The notes under the pieces: model-generated
Seen by the model: only the letters and a program-made list of their open reading frames with translations
Database searches by the model: none
What the model was told of the DNA's origin: nothing
Assembly: GCA_028752905.1 (NCBI GenBank)
Contig: JAQNBH010000011.1
Location: 34,000,017 to 34,064,016 of the forward strand
DNA: 64,000 nt
Origin: Cladorhizidae sp. MBARI D1340-BT2
Lineage: Eukaryota; Porifera; Demospongiae; Poecilosclerida; Cladorhizidae
Reading direction: 5' to 3'
Translations under genes and position numbers: made by a program
Shown here: positions 1 to 9,200 of the stretch, piece by piece
Numbering within the stretch: the stretch's first letter is position 1
Layout of the letters: each line of letters starts with the position of its first letter

Positions 1-126
1 ATATTATTTCAGGCTTATTTCGAAGCTCTCTCATTGGAGCACCGTGCTACTAATGTAGCAAGGTTCAGGAAGATCACTTCTGGTCTCTACTGCACCAGCG
101 GCTCTCCTCTGCCACTTAACACTCAC

Positions 127-219
127 CAGTCTGTGCGTGCTGCATCTCCTTGAACTGGACCAGAGCAGAGTCCCTCTTGTTGTAGAGGATCTTCACGCGG
201 ACCACATCTCCATACACAC
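127..219 (-). CDS. PTBP1: PTBP exon: RRM3 beta-2 to beta-3 (RNP1)
   Basis: 93-nt exon encoding (G)[20 protein letters not shown] followed by [10 protein letters not shown] plus one base. Compare [24 protein letters not shown]. RNP1 is SALVQF. Acceptor gttcag, donor gtgagt. The rest of RRM3 was not found in positions 1-126 and must lie outside the window. Confidence 0.95.
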
Positions 220-3200
220 CTGAACAGGACACAGCCAAGAGAACAACAAGCAGCACTCTAAAGCAATGGCCGTTTTGAAGGCACACTCCGGAAAGCAGAA
301 CAGGTCGCTCAAGAATTACACACACATGCAGTGTAGATCAACATGCACACACACACACATCAAACACTATTGCCACACACCACCACACACACACACACAC
401 ACGGTCAAGCATTACATAATGATTCTGTGGGTCTACCTACCAAAGAGAATGAACAGAGCATGAGGAGTAATCATCTAGAGAGTGGAGAGGAAGAGCCAGA
501 ATAGACCAGAGGACACCCACGAAGGGCAAGAATAACCGGACAAGGTTGAACGAGAGAGAAAGATATCCAGAGGTGTCACACATACAGGATTACAGAGGGC
601 AATAATACATGGGAGGGGGGCAGCACAGACGAGGACATCTCACGCACCTTCTCATTCAAACTAGAAACAAGAACCACGCCCCCAGGCATCATGACGGAAC
701 CTGGGGTCATCGAGTGGGCATTGGTCGCAGGGATGGACCTACTCATGGCTTGGAGGACAGCACGCAGGTTTTCTAAGAGTGCATATATAAATTTATATAA
801 TTGCAATTGATTACTATTCTATTATCACCTCCGCCAAGGAGGTCATGTTTTCATCCTTGTGTGTGTGTGTGTGTATGTATGTGTGTGTGTATGTATGTGT
901 GTGTGTGTGTATGTGTGTGTATGTGCATGTGTGTGTGTGTCAGCAGGATTACACAAAATTTAGGCATGGACTGTCATGAACTATGGCCAGGTTAGGCGTG
1001 GGTCAAAGACACTGCATGAAGTGTTGGTGTTGACTCATGTTGCTAGAAGCCACTGCCACCACCACCAGCACTTCATGTTGGTGGCCATTTTGTTTAGGAA
1101 TAATTATACCCGCACATGCATCTCTCCGCTGACAATAGCTCACAAGTCATGCCACATGGGGCAGCACTAGCCTCACTAGAGGTCACATAATGGAAGCATT
1201 CTCTAGTATGGCTATAGGGCAATTTTTCATACCTCCATCAATAATTCCGTACAAAATTTCTAGGAGGGATAGAGGTTTGCAGTCTCTGATTGCTCTTGTT
1301 ATTATAACAACATACCACAAATACAGTCATGCACTGCTCAGAATCTTGAAAGAGAAGCCTTACCTGGATTTTGCAACAAGGCCGGAGAAATTCCTATTTA
1401 AAAAAAGTTTAAAATGCATTACATACATAGAAGCAAGTACATGACATAGTACGCAGAATATAAAAGTAAGTATACAAGATATAGCATGAGAGAATACAAG
1501 ATAGCATGAGAGAATACAAGATAGCATGAGAGAGAATATAGGATAGCATATAAGAGAGAATACAAGATATTATTCATGGGAGTGTACAAGAGAGTATATA
1601 AAAGAGCACCATAATTATAATCCATATGCCAAGCACCCACCACACTAGTGCCAGCAATGGATGAGTGTGAGCTATCTGGGTCAAGCACCCACCACACTAG
1701 TGCCAGCAATGGATGAGTGTGAGCTGTCTGGGTCAAGCACCCACCACACTAGTGCCAGCAATGGATGAGTGTGAGCTATCTGGGTCAAGCACCCACCACA
1801 CTAGTGCCAGCAATGGATGAGTGTGAGCTATCTGGGTCAAGCACCCACCACACTAGTGCCAGCAATGGATGAGTGTGAGCTATCTGGGTCAAGCACCCAC
1901 CACACTAGTGCCAGCAATGGATGAGTGTGAGCTATCTGGGTCAAGCACCCACCACACTAGTGCCAGCAATGGATGAGTGTGAGCTATCTGGGTCAAGCAC
2001 CCACCACACTAGTGCAAGCAATGGATGAGTGTGAGCTGTCTGGGTCAAGCACCCACCACACTAGTGCCAGCAATGGATGAGTGTGAGCTATCTGGGTCAA
2101 GTACCCACCACACTAGTGCCAGCAATGGATGAGTGTGGGTCAAGCACCCACCACACTAGTGCCAGCAATGGATGATGTGAGCTACCTGGGTAAGGTGCCT
2201 AGTACATAGAAGTCTTAACTTGAAACCTTGCAATTGGCCTGTCATCACGGTAAAGATGGTGGCCTTGGTGTGTGTGTTTAATCTTACACTATTTTTTTTT
2301 TTTTTACAGGAATAATCCTCTCAAATTCTTCATATCATTAGAATGCAAATGCAATAAGCTCAGGGGCAATCATTTTCTGTTGGCACTTGTGGCTTGTGCA
2401 TGCCATTAACTCTAGTAATTGCAAGCCTACCTATAGCAGCTGGCATAGCTATAGCTGGGTTTGTAGCCATATCCCACTGGAGCCTAGCTTCGAGCAGGGA
2501 ACCCCCCCCCCCCCCCCCAATAATAGGACTCAATATCAAGCCTGAAGGCAACCGCATTACTCTACAGTGAGTAATTCCCAATTAGATATCCCCTAGATCA
2601 TTATTGAGGGGAAAAATCTTCTTCCCTGCTAGAATAATTGACCCTCCAGCATTCAGAGGAAAGCATGTGCATGTATGCACCTGGGGAAAGAGCCCCTCCA
2701 AGGGGCAAGAAGGCCAAGAGAAGTGCACCTGTTAGCTGTGCATCAGCAGAGGAGGAGGAATGAATGTGCCCAGCAGTTCAAGGAAGATCAGTCTGTGCCT
2801 CATTTTTTCTTGAAGATAATTTTGAAACAAGAAAGTTTTCTAAAAGGTAACGATGAAATGGAATTTGGTAAAATGGATAATGGGATTTTTTTGAACAGGG
2901 AAAATGATTCCTTCTAGATAAAAATTGGCTCCATTGAGGCAAGCAAACAGAAGGTATGCAATGCTATGCCATGCTACTTCTAAGCTCAGAGTCAAGAATC
3001 CACCCAGGAAACGCCTTCTTTACCAAGAGCGAAGAGACTCAGAGCAGTCCCTGGCAAGCACAGGTGCCTGTAGCTTGCCTCCGCAGGAACAGCAGCAAGG
3101 ACTGTGAGAGACCATCTGTGACCACCACGTGCGATGCTCGTAACATTTCCATAGACATGCATGTGCATGGAGTACTAAACCATCTCAGCAAGCACCTACC

Positions 3201-6200
3201 CACGGGTCAAGGACCCACCACGCTTTTCTCGCCTGATCATGAAGGCCAGTGTTTAGCACGGGCACCCATGGGCACTTTAGCATGTAGAGTACGACATACA
3301 AAGAGTATACAAGAGAGCATGAAGAAGATATGCAAGCTTGGACAAGAAAGCAACGAAGCCTTCCAACGTGTGCATGTGACATGCTTAGTGGAAGCCAAGG
3401 ATTCCTCCTGGCAACCCTAGCTGCTGCTACAGCACTGGCCCATCAGTACACTATGCTCACCTGCAAATGCAGCAGACAAGTCCGGTATGACTGCAGCACC
3501 AGCTACAGGCTGGTTCATCTCCCCAGAGGGAAGGTCACGAGAGTAATCTCTAGAGAGAGGGAGGGGCGAGGAAAACAAACAACTATAAAACACATGCAAG
3601 CCATTAGCTCCTACTAGATGTATTATACCACTACATAACACTAGCCCATTCACACTTGAATACTAATTAATAAGCCCCTAGCTATTATATACACTACATA
3701 ACACTAGCTCATTCACACTTGAATACTAATTAATAAGCCCCTAGCTATTATATACACTACATAACACTAGCTCATTCACACTTGAATACTAATTAATAAG
3801 CCCCTAGTTATTATATACCACTACATAACACTAGTCCATTCACACTTGAATACTAATTAATAAGCCCCTAGTTATTATATACCACTACATAACACTAGTC
3901 CATTCACACTTGAATACTAATTAATAAGCCCCTAGTTATTATATACCATTACATAACACTAGCCCATTCACACTTGAATACTAATTAATAAGCCCCTAGC
4001 TATTATATACACTACATAACACTAGCTCATTCACGTTTGGTCCTGGCCACCCACCCTAGAAATATCTGCTGCCCCATCACTTGGCACTACACACACACAG
4101 TCAAGACTCCACACAGAGTTCTTTATTGAGGGAGGAGTCTGTGACTGAAACTATTACTAGCTCCACCCAGCACCTTGTAAGAATAGAGGAGGAGGGGCCA
4201 GAAAGGAGTGAGGCTCTCTCTGAGGAGAGTCTGACTGTGCATGCACACCACTCACACACACACCTGGTCTCTCTGAGGAGAGTCTGACTGAGCATGCACG
4301 TACGTACCTGGTCTTCTCATTATTGAACTTCACCGTCAAGTTGCTGAGCTTGGAGAAGTCAATCTTAAGAGTGCAGCATCCGTTATAGATGTTCTGGCCA
4401 TCCAAACTCTACAGGACAAGAGCACAAGGACACTGGACATCACAATAGCCGTTTGGGGGGGGGGGGGGGGGTATATTTAACCGATTGACATTTAAAAAAA
4501 TTTAAAAAATTTTAAGCAGGCGAGAACTCTGATGTCACTCACAAAATTCAACGTTTGGATTTAAATCTTTCTAAAAAAAATCATACCATATGTTGTTTTT
4601 ATGATCATATTTCGTACCTGCATATGCCCAGTACATTGCTGAATCATTATAAAAAGCTGTCCTTCCAGACTAAATCAAGCTCTTCTGCTAAGGAGCTGCA
4701 CAGGCATAGACTACTACTATGCTTACAGGGAGTCGCTCTGAATCCTTGTCTTGAGAAAGGAGACACTCCTGGATGCATTTCCTTGCTGTAAGTTTTGTTG
4801 TCCTTGTGCATGCCATGACCCTCAGGATACCTAGTCTTATCCTTACATGCTTGGCTCTAGAATACCACTCCCCTAGTCTTGCCCTAGCCTATGCTTGCCT
4901 CTAGAATACCACTCCCCTAGTCTTGCCCTAGCCTATGCTTGGCTCTAGAATACCACTCCCCTAGTCTTGCCCTAGCCTATGCTTGGCTCTAGAATACAAC
5001 TCCCCTAGTCTTGCCCTAGCCTATGCTTGGCTCTAGAACACCACTCCCCTAGTCTTGCCCCAGTCCTATGCTTGCCTCTAGAATACCACTCCCCCTAGTC
5101 TTGCACCCTGGCCCTGATTCTAGGACCACTGATGTATAATCAGTCACCTTCACAAGGAAGATCGCAAGGTAGTCCAAGCATCCTGGAATGACCCTGTCAC
5201 TCATGGCACTGAGAAGGCTTGATGGCATAGTGGAACATTTTGTGTGCTTCCACTCGTCGTGATAGCTAAGACATATCCAATGACATTGCAGTGAAAGTGA
5301 AGTAGCCTGGCATGAGTTTGGTGAGTTTTGAGTCAACAGAGAGAGAGCACTGAGAGACCTGCAAGCTTTGGGATGGATATGAAGCAGCAGAATGCAGTGA
5401 TGGCTGCTTGAGTTAAGTAATGATGATGGTCCTTCCAGACACAGACGGGAGCCTCTTGATGGAGTAAGCAAGGCTCCCTCAGAGTTTCAGTTAAAAACTT
5501 ACTTCGCAGATGAAACTTGTCACTAGCTACATAGCTGCATGAAGCTAGCTTTGGTAAATACATAAGCACGTGTGATACAAACCTCACAACTGCAAGGTGC
5601 ATACTTGGAACATATGACAGATGCTACCCTAGGGAGTGTGTGTCACCATCCCTACAACCACTCACTGCCTTGGCATTGGAGGCCACCACCGCATCAGGGA
5701 ACTGGATGAGAGCGTGGAATTGTGCTGTGAGAAAAGATGAAAGTTTGGACACACAGTCAAGAACTGATACCATGGTTGAAATATAGCTGCTATGACCACG
5801 CACATGATCACACATGATTAATAGGGGTAATGGATATGTATGCCACGCTCGGTCACCTCTTAACAAAACACAATCACATTGTTCACCCATATAGTGTGCA
5901 CATGAGGGCTAGGGCTATAAGGGTCATAATGTGCACATGTGTTGTAAGGGTGCATGCAGAATAATCACCAGAGGAGCATGAAGAAACCTCTCCTCCCCCT
6001 CTCTCTCCACCCACTACTAAAATGATAAAAATATTAATACTAAACACGAATGCAAGGCATTGAATGGAGAGAGAAGGTGCCCACAAAAACAAATCAAATA
6101 ACGCTCCGAGACAAAACTTAGAAATTCTAATATTGTTAGACCACATTGCTCTGGCTGCCAATGTCGTAGCACTAGCATAGCTCTAGGCCTAATATAGTAC

Positions 6201-9200
6201 TGATCTGTACATTATTGATGACATCATGGTGTGTAATGCTTGGACTGTGATCCTGATAAGTAGCCAAGAATATGTATATATTTGGTTCCTTCTATCCCAA
6301 CTGGTGCAAGGCAACCTGACCCCCTGCAACATGAGGGAGTGGCAAGTTCTGGAACAGAAATGTGCATGTGGAAGTACAGGTATGGCAGGAGTTAAAAAAT
6401 AAAAAATAAGTTAATTAATTAATTAATTAATTAAAATAATAATAAAAAAATTGTATTATTTGTGATAGGATCTGAGAAAAGGGGTCTTAGGTAGAGAAAA
6501 ATGGTTTTGTGCTATGACCAAAATAAGCTCAAAGTTATAGTTAGACTATTTTTCTTTTTTGGTACTACAGGCATCTACCACCTTTCCTTTACCTTTGTGT
6601 GAAGTCTGAAGGCTCCTGCTTGCTTTTTTGTATGCAAGCGTGGGGTTAGAAGATTGGTGGTCAAGAAGCTTGCTACGCGTGTAACGGATTGGGTTGCAAT
6701 GTAACGCGGAGAAAATACTGCCCGTGTATACGGAAAGACGGGAAACCCCCTTAAACGGGGGATTTCCTAGCTGCTATAGACCGCGTAGTTAACAAACGAA
6801 GTGCACAGGAAGCCATTAATTCCTTAATGAAATTCTCTCCTGGATACCAGCAGTCTCTCCTAGAAGTCATTGATGACTATTTTACCTCAAACTATGGTTG
6901 TGATAGTGACTCAGAGAATGGTATGTATATAATACATATAATAATACATACACTACTAGACAATACAAAAGAATAATAATTAATGGATGCATTTATTTGT
7001 AGGTAATGTGGTTGATGCTGACAGACTTGAGCCACCTCATAGTGAAACTGAAGGGAGTGAAGAGAGTGATGATGATCTGGAGGACGTTCGAGAGCTGACC
7101 AATGACGAACAGGTCCAGGAAGCAATGATGCAGTTGTCTGCAGTTTCATCAGTAGATTTTGAAGTTCGAGACGTGGACACTCGAGACGTGGACACTCGAG
7201 AAGAAGAGCTAGTAACCAAGTTTATGACTAGTGGCTGTGGCTGCTCACAGTTCAATGGCAAAGAGTGCTCCACCAAATTTTCCCCCGAGGTGTTTTGGAC
7301 TATTCAAGCGCCTGTATCGAAGGTCAAAAGTTGGCAAATTAAGTGACATTGCAAAGGACTCAGCACAGTGCAACATAGCACAGCTAGTATCAAATGAGGA
7401 CGGAAGTATTGTAGTGCCAACTTACAACTGGACAAATTTCTTTGCTCCACACTTCAAAAAGATCATCGGCATCAAAAAGTTGCATCATTTGCACTTTACA
7501 TCACTTGAGCCTGGTGTTTGCTATGTGAAAGAGAGAGCTGATACACAATATACTCGGATTCAGCTCTTGAAGTCACATTGGATGCCTGATGGGAATGAGC
7601 TTGCTTCCATCATTCAACCAAAAGGCTTGTCTCCTGAATGACAGTGGTATTTACACGATCAAATCGGCCCTTTCTGCCCAGAGAATGACAGGAATATTAC
7701 TTGTCCTTTTCCAACAGTTCCCAAACCAATCAGCAGGCAAGCAACCCCTGATCGTGGAAATGCCATCACAGCAAGTAACAGCCCTCCAGCAAAGCGTGCT
7801 AGGGTGGGTCGAACCAAGAAAACAGCACACAACAGCAGATCCTGCCCTAACAAAGAAATATAATCTAAGAATTGTTATTATATCAGACATCTATATCTAT
7901 CCTACACTAGACACCTTTATGGCTATTCTGACGTTATAGTTATCATTAGAGAGCTAACTCTAATCTGTTTCTCTAACTTTTATCCTTGTTTTATTGACAA
8001 ACAAACACAGCAAACACAGCTTGTATTATTGTTACTCGTACTTCCATTGATCTAAGCGTCTAAAAGTTACCTTTTCTGTTGCACAATCTTCATCCAAGAA
8101 TAGCGCGTTGCGCGTTGTCCTATCACCAAAGAAGTGTTTCTTTTCCACCTTCGCGAAGCAGCTCGGCCTAGCTAGTCTTCTTTCTCACACCTCAGATTTG
8201 CACGAGTTCACACCTCGACCTTCGTGCGCGGAGGTGCACGGAAATTACTAAAACAACGCGTTTAACATTTAAAAAGCGTTTTTCTCAAAATGAATGCTTC
8301 AAGCCTCTAGCATTCAGGCTTTCATAACTTTTCTTCTGAATGGAAATAAGTGATGATTTGAGTTCCAAAATATAGGCATTGCTTTGTTCTTTCACATGGT
8401 GTCAATAAATCAGTTTTTTTGATTTTGTACCTAAGACCCCTTTTCTCAGATCCTATCACATTTGGTGGCAGCTTCCCTTGAAGAGAAGAATGCAGTGCAA
8501 ACCTCAATAAGAGTGAGCTCATCAGGAAGGCTTTCTGCAGGAACTGTCAGAGTACTAAAGAGCAGACCCTTCAGAAGCCTACAAGAACTTTTAAAGTGAT
8601 GGCTGCACTCTTGACACTGTTTAGACCCTTCAGAAGCCTACAAGAACTTTTAAGGTTACACTCTTGACACTGTTTAGACCCTTCAGAAGCCTACAAGAAC
8701 TTTTAAAGTGATGCTTACACTCTTGACACTGTTTAGACCCTTCAGAAGCCTACAAGAACTTTTAAAGTGATGGCTGCACTCTTGACACTGTTTAGACCCT
8801 TCAGAAGCCTACAAGAACTTTTAAAGTGATGCTTACACTCTTGACACTGTTTAGACCCTTCAGAAGCCTACAAGAACTTTTAAAGTGATGGATGCACTCT
8901 TGACACTGTTTAGACCCTTCAGAAGCCTACAAGAACTTTTAAAGTGATGGCTGCACTCTTGACACTGTTTAGACCCTTCAGAAGCCTACAAGAACTTTTA
9001 AAGTGATGGATGCACTCTTGACACTGTTTAGACCCTTCAGAAGCCTACAAGAACTTTTAAAGTGATGCTTACACTCTTGACACTGTTTAGACCCTTCAGA
9101 AGCCTACAAGAACTTTTAAAGTGATGCTTACACTCTTGACACTGTTTAGACCCTTCAGAAGCCTACAAGAACTTTTAAAGTGATGGCTGCACTCTTGACA

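Noticed and set aside
1..126. Next PTBP exon (end of RRM3)
   Set aside because: Possible acceptors near 75-80 lead to a stop within about a dozen codons and the sequence does not match RRM3.
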